A stretch of 12,489 bases of DNA from CAYPEZ01 sp964409985 (lineage in GTDB: Bacteria > Patescibacteriota > Minisyncoccia > Phycocordibacterales > UBA6899): positions 1-12,489 of the forward strand of contig CAYPEZ010000026.1 of the NCBI GenBank assembly GCA_964409985.1, in the 5' to 3' direction. Every line of letters begins with the position of its first letter. Positions within the stretch are counted from its first letter, which is position 1. The notes under the pieces were generated by a model. That model had not been told where the DNA came from, searched no databases, and was given only the letters and a program-made list of their open reading frames with translations. Made by a program: the position numbers and the translations under genes. Below are positions 1 to 6,250 of this stretch, piece after piece.

Positions 1-79
1 AGTTTCACCTCGCCGTCGCTCGGTGAACTCGCAGCCCGCCCCTCGCGGTTCCGTCTGCTGACGGAACATCGCTGCGGTC
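1..79. repeat. GC-rich palindrome cluster at the left edge
   Basis: No gene is seen here. The sequence shows nested inverted repeats: TTCACC (4-9) with GGTGAA (22-27); CGCAGC (30-35) with GCTGCG (71-76); and inside the latter a perfect 7-bp hairpin GTTCCGT/ACGGAAC (48-54 and 61-67) with a CTGCTG loop. It could be the end of a structured RNA, an intergenic repeat unit, or the terminator region of a gene outside the window. No T-tract follows on either strand, so a simple intrinsic terminator is not supported. The role is unknown. Confidence 0.4.
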
Positions 80-183
80 TTCGAATCCCTCTCGTAATGT
101 GCTCAAGCACATTACTTCTCCCGCCCAAGAAAATAACCGCCTCTTGGCGGTATTTTCAACGGGCGGAGAGAGAGGGATTCGAA
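80..183. repeat. Large imperfect inverted repeat copying the tRNA-Ser 3' end
   Basis: The right arm (146-183) is the 3' end of the tRNA-Ser gene plus its terminator. The left arm (80-141) is an inverted copy of the same stretch: bases 80-93 match 183-170 exactly (TTCGAATCCCTCTC), 116-126 resemble 169-161, and 127-141 resemble 160-146. Similarity starts at the T-loop; the 5' half of the T-stem is not copied. The left arm is split by a perfect 9-bp palindrome (94-115, GTAATGTGC / GCACATTAC with a TCAA loop). It is therefore a partial, interrupted tRNA remnant and not a second tRNA. How it arose is not known. Confidence 0.6.
131..156 (-). terminator. Hairpin terminator of tRNA-Ser
   Basis: Directly downstream of the tRNA on the minus strand, ACCGCC (136-141) pairs with GGCGGT (146-151) around a 4-base loop. 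A-rich and T-rich flanks extend the stem. In the tRNA's direction the hairpin is followed by a short, interrupted T-tract (TTATTTTC). It is a modest intrinsic terminator by sequence and could act in both directions. Confidence 0.55.
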
Positions 184-250
184 CCCTCGAGGGGTTTTAC
201 CCCCTGCCACGTTAGCAGTGTGGTGCCTTCAACCGCTCGGCCATCTCTCC
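164..250 (-). tRNA. tRNA-Ser (anticodon GCT)
   Basis: The reverse complement folds as a class II tRNA. It has acceptor stem GGAGAGA/TCTCTCC, D-arm GCC...GGC, anticodon loop CTGCTAA with anticodon GCT (complement of 214-216), a long variable arm with a 5-bp stem (AGGGG/CCCCT), T-arm GAGGG-TTCGAAT-CCCTC and discriminator G, which is usual for serine. It decodes AGC/AGU. The 3' CCA is not encoded; the next bases are CCC. The last anticodon-stem pair (position 31-39) reads A-C instead of a Watson-Crick pair. The gene is transcribed away from the plus-strand gene at 353. Confidence in type and limits is high. Confidence 0.95.
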
Positions 251-258
251 AATTTGGT

Positions 259-267
259 AATCTAGCA
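259..267 (-). promoter_or_regulatory. Extended -10 of the tRNA-Ser gene
   Basis: On the minus strand the sequence TG-C-TAGATT lies just ahead of the tRNA. Transcription starting about 7 bases after the box would begin within two or three bases of the tRNA 5' end. No good -35 box is visible. The core GTGCTA is the same as in the pilM, pilN and pilB promoters of this window. Confidence 0.4.
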
Positions 268-339
268 CAAGATAGGGACTTTTTCTACAGAGGGTTTGGG
301 TCCTCTCGAGAGGTATTCGCTTCTCTCGTGTGTAGCATT

Positions 340-345
340 TATACT
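340..345 (+). promoter_or_regulatory. -10 box, leaderless start of the gene at 353
   Basis: TATACT ends 7 bases before the ATG at 353, so a transcript starting at the usual distance would begin at or one base before the start codon. No Shine-Dalgarno sequence is present. The -35 region (TTCGCT at 316-321) is a poor match to consensus. Confidence 0.4.
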
Positions 346-352
346 GTAGTAC

Positions 353-853
353 ATGAAAAATTTCTGGCTCGTAGTTGTCTTTATGCTCTGCGCAGGTCTT
401 GGATTTTGGCTTTTTCATGCAACTCAACAGCGGCCCATTGTTTCTCCCACAAACCAAGTCGTGACGGCTAAGGTGGAATATCGTAATGAGGAATATGGAT
501 TTGTGTTTTCTTTACCTGAAACATGGAGAGGGTTCCGTATCGCGACAGGGACTTGGACGGGAAATACAGAAAGCGGTGTCGTGGTGCAGGGGAGCAAGAT
601 CGCCATCCGCCACCCATTATTTACAGAAGAACACCCAAGACAAGATATTCCAATTCTCATTTTTACTCTTGCTCAGTGGCGGGATCTTTCTGATGAAAAG
701 TTTCATATTGGCGCTGCTCCCATTGGACCAACAGAGCTTGGGAGAAACGCGACGTATGTCTTTGCTCTTCCGGCAAGGTACAACTTTGCCTTCCCCGAGG
801 GGTTCGAAGAAGTCGAAGAGATATTGAGTCACAAACCACTTTTGGTGAAGTGA
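353..853 (+). CDS. Membrane-anchored protein of unknown function
   Basis: This 166-residue protein starts with a short positive N-terminus and one hydrophobic segment (about residues 4-21), followed by a soluble domain that should face outward. A Cys at residue 13 sits in the segment, but the preceding residues (F-M-L) do not make a proper lipobox, so an uncleaved anchor is more likely than a lipoprotein. The soluble part opens with EYGFVFSLPETWRGF (residues 47-61), a pattern I associate with small uncharacterised extracytoplasmic proteins of CPR genomes; I cannot assign a function. It converges on the comFC-like gene with 23 bases between the stops. There is no Shine-Dalgarno sequence and the -10 box suggests a leaderless mRNA. 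That it is a real gene is likely because the frame is long, the N-terminus is well formed and it fits exactly between its neighbours. Confidence 0.75.
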   Translation: MKNFWLVVVFMLCAGLGFWLFHATQQRPIVSPTNQVVTAKVEYRNEEYGFVFSLPETWRGFRIATGTWTGNTESGVVVQGSKIAIRHPLFTEEHPRQDIPILIFTLAQWRDLSDEKFHIGAAPIGPTELGRNATYVFALPARYNFAFPEGFEEVEEILSHKPLLVK

Positions 854-876
854 GCCATTATTTGTTCCGATCTCTT

Positions 877-1491
877 CTAGTGGCAAAGGGCGAGACCAAG
901 AATTTCTTTTGGGTTTCCTTGTAGAAGCGTTCTGCGTGCTTCTTCGAATGTGGCTCCAGTTGTTGTAACATCATCAATCACTACAACGGTTTTTCCAGCA
1001 ATATCTGCATTTGGAGAGAAGGAAAATGCCTGACGAAGATTAAGAAGTCTTTCTTTGCGATTAAGCATTTCAACTTGTCTTTTTGTGTCTCGAATTTTTT
1101 GAAGAGCGTCAACGAAGGGAATGGTCGTTATGTCTGAGAGTTCTTTTGCGATAAGTGCTATGTGATCATATCCACGAGCGTTTTTCTCTTTTGTTGATGA
1201 GGGGACAGGAACAATCACAATATCGGTGTTTTGAGAGGAAATATACCCAATGCATTTCCCGAGAAGTTGAGCAAATGTCCGAGAAAGTTCTTTTTTCCCT
1301 CCAAACTTTAGGGCAAAAATCAATTGTTGGCTCGGTTTTTCGTGGTAATGAAGAAGGGCCCACGAGTGTAATGAAACTTGGAAGGGGATGACAGGGAGGT
1401 TTCTTTGGCACTCCGCACAGAGTAGCCCTCCTTCGGAGCTACACCGAAGACATAGAGGGGGGAAGAGAAACGTGATGATACGCTGGAGCAT
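877..1491 (-). CDS. comFC: ComFC/GntX-family phosphoribosyltransferase-like protein
   Basis: This 204-residue protein has the full ComFC layout. An N-terminal zinc ribbon carries C14-x2-C17 and C25-x2-C28, and a type I PRTase fold follows. The latter includes NARGYDHIALIAKEL (residues 104-118), the KRQVEMLNRKERLLN stretch (137-151) and the PRPP-binding loop VVVIDDVTTTGAT (169-181). In naturally competent bacteria ComF proteins are needed for transformation and probably act in the cytoplasm on incoming single-stranded DNA; their exact reaction is not settled. Length is close to the family norm (about 200-240). The start at 1491 gives the typical beginning, with the zinc ribbon close behind the N-terminus. 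No Shine-Dalgarno sequence precedes it. It is divergent from pilM across a 100-base spacer, and the pairing of comFC with a T4P locus suggests DNA uptake. Confidence 0.9.
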   Translation of the reverse strand: MLQRIITFLFPPLCLRCSSEGGLLCAECQRNLPVIPFQVSLHSWALLHYHEKPSQQLIFALKFGGKKELSRTFAQLLGKCIGYISSQNTDIVIVPVPSSTKEKNARGYDHIALIAKELSDITTIPFVDALQKIRDTKRQVEMLNRKERLLNLRQAFSFSPNADIAGKTVVVIDDVTTTGATFEEARRTLLQGNPKEILGLALCH

Positions 1492-1533
1492 ATTTTTAGC
1501 CTACAGAACTGTTGAAAACACGCAAGGAACTGC

Positions 1534-1559
1534 CTTAGGTGTGCTACACTTGCCCTAAG
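1534..1559 (+). promoter_or_regulatory. pilM promoter with flanking inverted repeat
   Basis: An extended -10 box, TG-C-TACACT (1542-1550), lies 41 bases before the pilM ATG. It is framed by a perfect 6-bp inverted repeat, CTTAGG (1534-1539) and CCTAAG (1554-1559), so a dimeric protein bound there would cover the -10 box. The predicted transcript would start near 1557, at a possible 5'-end hairpin AGCGC (1558-1562)/GCGCT (1578-1582). No convincing -35 box is seen. The promoter call is moderate; the operator idea is speculative. Confidence 0.4.
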
Positions 1560-1591
1560 CGCACCTCTAGGACCCTGGCGCTCCTTTTGCC

Positions 1592-2698
1592 ATGAATCCT
1601 TTTGAAAAACTTTCTGGTCTTCTGAAAATGTCCTCATCACCATCAGCGGTTGTTGGGGTAGATATTGGTTCGTCTTTTGTGAAGGCAATTCAGCTGAAGA
1701 AAAAAGGTTCTAAAGCAGTTCTTGATACATACGGAGAACTTGCGCTTGGTCCTATGGCAGGACTTGCGATTGGACAAGCAACAAACCTTCCCGCAGAAAA
1801 AATTGTTGAGGCGATGAATATCCTCTTTAAAGAGGCAAATATTACCTCTCGTGATATTGTCTTTTCAATACCACTGACGGCAACGATGCTCTCAGTGATT
1901 CGTCTCCCAGATGTTGGCCAAGCAAAGCTTGATCAAGTTGTTCCCATAGAAGCACGAAAGTATATTCCCACTTCGATTTCGGAAGTAACACTTAACTGGT
2001 GGGTGATTCCCAAAATGGCTCGACAGTATATTGACCCAGATAAGGTTGATGATAAAACCCCTAAAACCGATGTGCTTATTGCCGCCATTCACAATGACAT
2101 CATTACAAAATATCAAACCATCGCCAAGGAACTCAAGGTGAATACTGCGGCATTCGAGGTTGAAATCTTTAGTGCAATTCGTTCGACCATGGAACATGAC
2201 AACTCTCTTGTCATGATGATGGATATTGGCGCCGCAAATACAAAAATAGCGATGATTGAAGAGGGGATCGTCCGCTCGAGCCACCTCATCAACTCAGGAT
2301 CACAAGACATCACACTCGCACTCTCGAGAGCAAAGGGATACGACATGCTTAAAGCAGAAGAACTCAAGCGTGATTATGGCCTTCACGGCGATCCTAAAGA
2401 TAAAGCAATGGCAGACATTGTGCGTCTTTCTATTGAGCGAATTTTTGCTGAGGCAAATCGTATTCTTGTTCGTTATCAAGAGCGTGAGCATGTTCGTGCG
2501 AGTAAGGTTATTCTCACAGGCGGTGGGGCACTACTCAAAGGCCTTTCTGATGTCATTAAATTAAGTTTTGAGACCGAAGTCGTATTTGGACACCCTTTTG
2601 GAAAAATTGAAGCCCCAGCTGTTCTTGAGCCAATCCTTCGAGATGCTGGACCTGAGTTTGCGGTTTCCATTGGTTTAGCCCTGAAGAAACTCCAGTAG
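1592..2698 (+). CDS. pilM: T4P assembly ATPase-fold protein PilM
   Basis: PilM is the actin/FtsA-like cytoplasmic ring protein that binds the N-terminal tail of PilN and couples the platform to the motor. The 368-residue protein shows the actin-fold nucleotide motifs in order: phosphate 1 VVGVDIGSSFVKAI (residues 20-33), phosphate 2 MMDIGAANTKI (starting near residue 209) and the adenosine loop ILTGGGALLKGL (307-318). Length is normal for PilM (about 350-370). The ATG at 1592 is used because it leaves a normal short N-terminus before the first strand; there is no Shine-Dalgarno sequence. It is the first gene of the pilus locus and is followed after 45 bases by pilN, which may also have its own promoter. 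Confidence 0.95.
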   Translation: MNPFEKLSGLLKMSSSPSAVVGVDIGSSFVKAIQLKKKGSKAVLDTYGELALGPMAGLAIGQATNLPAEKIVEAMNILFKEANITSRDIVFSIPLTATMLSVIRLPDVGQAKLDQVVPIEARKYIPTSISEVTLNWWVIPKMARQYIDPDKVDDKTPKTDVLIAAIHNDIITKYQTIAKELKVNTAAFEVEIFSAIRSTMEHDNSLVMMMDIGAANTKIAMIEEGIVRSSHLINSGSQDITLALSRAKGYDMLKAEELKRDYGLHGDPKDKAMADIVRLSIERIFAEANRILVRYQEREHVRASKVILTGGGALLKGLSDVIKLSFETEVVFGHPFGKIEAPAVLEPILRDAGPEFAVSIGLALKKLQ

Positions 2699-2720
2699 GG
2701 GACAACAGGAACTTTAAGCG

Positions 2721-2729
2721 TGCTACAAT
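2721..2729 (+). promoter_or_regulatory. Extended -10 before pilN
   Basis: TG-C-TACAAT is five of six to the -10 consensus with the TG extension, ending 14 bases before the ATG at 2744. The expected start near 2736 gives a leader of about 8 bases, too short for a Shine-Dalgarno sequence. It could serve as an internal promoter giving extra pilNO transcript. Confidence 0.5.
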
Positions 2730-2743
2730 AATCACAGAATTTC

Positions 2744-3385
2744 ATGGACCAACGTTTTGACACATCGTTCATCCCTCAACGCCCTATATTTAAGGAGGAG
2801 GCAAGCATGCGTCGCCACGAGCCCATTCCGGTTGTCACAATCATCAGTGCGGCAATCTTCTTTGCGATGCTCATCATGACGGGCCTAGCTTTTTATTTTC
2901 ACAAAAAAGAATCTGCTGCTGTCACCCAACTCGCAACGCAACTTGCTACCGAAAAAGAGAAGTTTAATCCACAAGCAATTGAAGATCTTAAAGCAATAGG
3001 AGCACGCCTCCAGCTTGCTAAGCAGGCAGTTGATAACCATGTGGGAGTTACAGGACTCCTCAATATGCTCCAGGCAAATACTCTCAAATCAGTGTATTAC
3101 AAAGGGATGAATCTCTCTCGAGAAGAAAAGAAAGGATATATCGTTACTCTTCAGGGAGATGCACCAAATTTCGGTATTTTATATGCTCAGCTCGAAGAGT
3201 TTCGAAAAAATCCCCGTATTACACAAGTGTCAATTGACAATTCTCAGCTTGAAGAACAAACAGGTGTTGTTGGGTTTAATCTTACGCTTACTCTTTCCCC
3301 TGAGGTGATGAAGTATGTTGTCCCTCCTTTGGCGCAAGAGACTCTTCCAATCACCCAAACAGGGGCTCAGATCCCACAACAATAA
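2744..3385 (+). CDS. pilN: PilN-like inner-membrane platform protein
   Basis: This is a bitopic protein of 213 residues with a cytoplasmic tail (1-28), one membrane helix (about 29-52) and a periplasm-side alpha/beta domain. The order and length match PilN, which links PilM to PilO. The tail reads FDTSFIPQRPIF (residues 5-16) in place of the classical PilN INLLP motif that binds PilM. I recognise a similar SFIP-x-x-PI tail from CPR homologues, which is why the upstream ATG is preferred. A perfect AAGGAGG sits inside the gene at 2792-2798, 8 bases before an in-frame ATG at 2807 that would remove the tail; that shorter start would lose the putative PilM-binding peptide. The residues from about 60 to 85 are rich in charged and helix-forming residues. 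It is followed by pilO after 3 bases. The family call rests mainly on topology and context. Confidence 0.8.
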   Translation: MDQRFDTSFIPQRPIFKEEASMRRHEPIPVVTIISAAIFFAMLIMTGLAFYFHKKESAAVTQLATQLATEKEKFNPQAIEDLKAIGARLQLAKQAVDNHVGVTGLLNMLQANTLKSVYYKGMNLSREEKKGYIVTLQGDAPNFGILYAQLEEFRKNPRITQVSIDNSQLEEQTGVVGFNLTLTLSPEVMKYVVPPLAQETLPITQTGAQIPQQ

Positions 3386-3388
3386 ACT

Positions 3389-4012
3389 ATGTCTCCCTCA
3401 CGTTACATTCTTCCATTCACCCTCGTCATTCTTTCTGGTTTGATGTTTGTGCTTTATGTCTATCCTACATATCAAGATATTGCGGTGATTCAGACGAACA
3501 AGGAAGACTATCAAAGCGCAATAGATAGCGCCGGAGAAATCCGAGATCTTCAAGGGAAGTTACTTGCACAGGTAGAGTCAATTAGTGAGCGCGACCGAGC
3601 GCGTCTCGAAAAACTTCTTCCAACAGCAGTGGATCAAACACTCCTCCTTTTTCAAATCAACTCCTTTGCACAGCGCCACGGGCTCATTCTGCACTCTCCA
3701 TCAGTAACAATGCCTTCCGTAGACGCTCAAAAATCCTCATCTTCACAGAAGAACACCTCAGTTCTCGCACAATTTGATGTGACGGCGCCATATCCCGTTT
3801 TCAAAACATTTATGCGTGATCTTGAACAAGAGCTGACTCTACAGGATGTTCGTGCGATGACCATTACGGGTGGGGTCGTTGCGGGTGTTCTGACTCCAGA
3901 AAGTAGTGTCCTCGCATATCATGTGGAAATAGAGCTTCCCGTTGCATCAGAATATGAAAAACCTAAAACCCGGGTACCACGTGTTCCTCAGCCAAATGCC
4001 ATGAATGAATAA
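3389..4012 (+). CDS. pilO: PilO-like inner-membrane platform protein
   Basis: This 207-residue protein has a very short cytoplasmic N-terminus, one membrane helix (about residues 7-25), a predicted coiled-coil-like region (about 35-75, rich in E, Q, D and R) and a C-terminal ferredoxin-like domain. This is the standard PilO plan; PilO pairs with PilN on the outer face of the membrane. It starts 3 bases after pilN, and its last codons overlap the next gene by 8 bases, so translational coupling is likely. No Shine-Dalgarno sequence is seen. The tail is Pro/Arg-rich (residues 193-203). Sequence similarity to classical PilO is low, so the call depends on topology and position. Confidence 0.8.
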   Translation: MSPSRYILPFTLVILSGLMFVLYVYPTYQDIAVIQTNKEDYQSAIDSAGEIRDLQGKLLAQVESISERDRARLEKLLPTAVDQTLLLFQINSFAQRHGLILHSPSVTMPSVDAQKSSSSQKNTSVLAQFDVTAPYPVFKTFMRDLEQELTLQDVRAMTITGGVVAGVLTPESSVLAYHVEIELPVASEYEKPKTRVPRVPQPNAMNE

Positions 4013-4406
4013 ATTTATGATGAATGAAAAAATAAAACATCTTCTCATTGACATCGCTGTGGTCATCCTCGTTCCGGGAGCACTCTTTTATGTTTATGTG
4101 ACTTATTCTGGCCCCAGCGAGCCACTTTTCGGTTCGTCACAAGGAGGAGAAGACCTTGTCGGAGAGGGACAAAAATTCCTCGCAAAATTAAATGAACTCC
4201 AAAAACTCCGACTCGATACGTCTGTGTTTGATACTGAGGCATACAGAAGCCTTATTGATACCCACGTCACACCTCCAACAGAAGAAGCAGGAAGAGAACA
4301 TCCGTTTATACCCGTAGTACAGCCTTCGTCACGTAACGCAGGGGGAGGGACCACTAAATCTGGAGCACCCTCTCCATCAAAGAGCACTCCTGCTGCAGGA
4401 CGCTAG
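4005..4406 (+). CDS. Small anchored PilP-like protein
   Basis: This 133-residue protein occupies the place where pilP follows pilO in other bacteria. It has one N-terminal membrane helix (about residues 13-32), a short helical segment (about 50-72) and FDTEAYRSLIDTHVTPP (75-91) leading to GREHPFIPV (96-104). The rest is a disordered Gly/Ser/Pro/Thr-rich tail. The G-R-x-x-PF-x-P element recalls the motif near the start of the PilP folded domain, but no such domain follows, so it is not a true PilP. An equivalent with a GRPNPF-type motif is, to my knowledge, common in Parcubacteria T4P loci. The start overlaps the pilO stop; ATG at 4017 or 4020 would also be possible. Interaction with PilN/PilO is inferred from context. 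Confidence 0.7.
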   Translation: MNKFMMNEKIKHLLIDIAVVILVPGALFYVYVTYSGPSEPLFGSSQGGEDLVGEGQKFLAKLNELQKLRLDTSVFDTEAYRSLIDTHVTPPTEEAGREHPFIPVVQPSSRNAGGGTTKSGAPSPSKSTPAAGR

Positions 4407-4425
4407 TCATTTGCTGGGGTATATG

Positions 4426-4434
4426 TGCTATCAT
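4426..4434 (+). promoter_or_regulatory. Extended -10 before pilB
   Basis: TG-C-TATCAT lies in the 38-base spacer between the pilP-like gene and pilB and ends 10 bases before the pilB ATG. A start near 4441 would give a leader of only about 4 bases. The core GTGCTA equals that of the pilM and pilN promoters. There is no clear -35. Confidence 0.45.
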
Positions 4435-4444
4435 AGATGGGTCC

Positions 4445-6160
4445 ATGACCTTCCTTGATTTTTTGGTGAAAAAAGGCGTACTCGTTCCTGAAGTCAAAGC
4501 ACAGATTGAAGGAGGCGAGCCCGGAGCGAATGAAACAGCCCTGCTCGGCGAAGCCGGGATAGATGCACACACACTCCTAGAATATAAAGGAGAATTCTAT
4601 GGTGTCCCAGTTCGGCATATTGATGGAGCTACCGTTCCGTACGAAACTCTGAAGTTCATTCCAGAAGAATCCGCTCGGCATTACAACATCGTTCCCCTGA
4701 ATGTTGTTGATGGTGTTCTTGAGGTTGGTGTTGTCGACCCAGACAATATCCAGGCGAGAGATGCACTCCAGTTTATTTCAACGAAGATCGGCATGCCCTA
4801 TAAGTTGTTCTTAATTGCTGAGTCAGAAATTGAAGGAATCCTAAAAAATTATAAAAATCTTTCTGGAGAAGTTTCAAAAGCTCTATCAGAAATTGATCCA
4901 TCAGAAGTCACTACTCCTGTTGGTGAGGAGGGCGCTGCAGCAGGTGAGAGTCAAACTCAAGAATCGGGGACGCATATTATTGAAGACGCTCCTGTCACGA
5001 AGGTTGTCTCGGTGATTTTGCAGTATGCAGCAGAAGGAAACGTATCGGATGTCCATATCGAACATACGGGTGAAAAAGTCCGTGTCCGTCTTCGAGTCGA
5101 TGGGGTCATGTACACCTCTCTTCTCCTTCCGGTCTCTGTCCATTCCGGAGTTGTCGCACGCATTAAGATCCTTGCGAATTTAAAGCTTGACGAAAAGCGT
5201 AAACCGCAAGACGGACGCTTCCGCGCAACTGTGAATGGACGCAAAATTGACTTCCGTGTGTCGACTTTTCCTGCGTACTATGGTGAGAAGGTGGTGCTCC
5301 GTATTCTGGATTCTGGGAAAGGGATCAAATCCATGGATACCATGGGGATGAACGACGAACAAAAAGCCATGATCAAAGAGGCGATCGATGCCCCCTACGG
5401 AATGATCTTGATCACCGGGCCAACAGGTTCTGGAAAATCGACAACGCTTTATGGAATGTTGAATGAGCTCGATCGAGAGACGCAGAACGTCATATCGCTT
5501 GAAGATCCAGTTGAGTATTCTATACCTGGTGTCAGCCAATCGCAGGTGCGTCCTGAAATTGGATATACGTTTGCGAACGGTCTCCGTTCTATTCTGCGCC
5601 AAGATCCAGATATTATTATGGTTGGAGAAATTCGAGACAAGGAAACAGCGCAGCTTGCCATTCAAGCTGCGCTCACGGGGCATCTCGTGTTTTCCACACT
5701 GCACACAAACACCGCTGCGGGAGTAATCCCACGTCTCATTGATATGGAGGTAGATCCGTACTTAATTGCCCCCACGTTGATTATGGCTATTGGGCAACGA
5801 CTTATTCGCCGCGTGTGCCCAGAGTCAAAGAAGATGATCCCCATGACCGATAGTGTCCGAATGATGATCGACCACCAACTTGCCGATCTCCCAGAAGCTC
5901 GAAGAAAACAGATTGAGATTCCAGACCATATCTATGAAGCAATACCGAGTCCACAGTGTCCATCAGGGACAAAAGGTCGCATGGGTGTATATGAATTTCT
6001 CAAAATTGATCGTGATCTCGAGCACATTATTCTGAAAAATCCAACAGAACAAGCTGTGTACGAGCAGGCAAGAAAAAACGGAATGTTTACCATGAAAGAC
6101 GATGCTCTTCTTAAGAGTTTTCAGGGTTTTGTCCCTTTTGAAGAGGTGAGCAACGTATAG
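4445..6160 (+). CDS. pilB: T4P extension ATPase PilB (GspE family)
   Basis: PilB is the hexameric cytoplasmic motor that drives pilus polymerisation through PilC. The 571-residue protein has an N-terminal GspE/MshEN-type domain (FIPEESARHYNIVPL, 71-85, then VLEVGVVDPDN, 91-101), a linker, and an N2 domain (about 181-315) with SDVHIEH. The core ATPase has Walker A GPTGSGKST (325-333), the Asp box EDPVEY, Walker B DPDIIMVGEIRD (387-398) and the His box GHLVFSTLHTN. Length is normal for PilB. The C-terminal zinc site usually has two CxxC pairs; here only C458 (RVCPESKK) and C505 (SPQCPSG) remain and the partners are Ser461 and Ser502. The GTKGRMGVYEFL segment after it is intact. There is no Shine-Dalgarno sequence, and the start fits a very short leader. 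Confidence 0.95.
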   Translation: MTFLDFLVKKGVLVPEVKAQIEGGEPGANETALLGEAGIDAHTLLEYKGEFYGVPVRHIDGATVPYETLKFIPEESARHYNIVPLNVVDGVLEVGVVDPDNIQARDALQFISTKIGMPYKLFLIAESEIEGILKNYKNLSGEVSKALSEIDPSEVTTPVGEEGAAAGESQTQESGTHIIEDAPVTKVVSVILQYAAEGNVSDVHIEHTGEKVRVRLRVDGVMYTSLLLPVSVHSGVVARIKILANLKLDEKRKPQDGRFRATVNGRKIDFRVSTFPAYYGEKVVLRILDSGKGIKSMDTMGMNDEQKAMIKEAIDAPYGMILITGPTGSGKSTTLYGMLNELDRETQNVISLEDPVEYSIPGVSQSQVRPEIGYTFANGLRSILRQDPDIIMVGEIRDKETAQLAIQAALTGHLVFSTLHTNTAAGVIPRLIDMEVDPYLIAPTLIMAIGQRLIRRVCPESKKMIPMTDSVRMMIDHQLADLPEARRKQIEIPDHIYEAIPSPQCPSGTKGRMGVYEFLKIDRDLEHIILKNPTEQAVYEQARKNGMFTMKDDALLKSFQGFVPFEEVSNV

Positions 6161-6238
6161 GAGTTGTCAAAAACCAAACGAAGGTCTACCAATGGACATC
6201 TAGGGACCCTGTGTATAGGATTTTCTATTGGGTTCCGG

Positions 6239-6244
6239 TATACT
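6239..6244 (+). promoter_or_regulatory. -10 box before the receiver gene
   Basis: TATACT ends 6 bases before the ATG at 6251, so the predicted transcript starts at the A of the start codon (leaderless). It lacks the TG extension and a recognisable -35. It lies in a 90-base spacer after pilB that holds no other convincing feature. Confidence 0.35.
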
Positions 6245-6250
6245 TACCCT

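Noticed and set aside
97..471. Open frame across the tRNA and the start of the gene at 353
   Set aside because: It is a translation of the tRNA-Ser complement (EREGFEPS-type spurious protein) and has no ribosome site or protein character.
1565..6211. Similar strings TCTAGGACCCTG (about 1565-1576) and TCTAGGGACCCTG (about 6199-6211) in two leaders
   Set aside because: One-indel matches of this length are expected by chance among so many pairs, and their positions relative to the -10 boxes differ.
6164..6250. N-terminal extension of the receiver from a TTG at 6164
   Set aside because: The added 29 residues do not belong to the receiver fold, and a -10 box sits inside this stretch just before the ATG at 6251.
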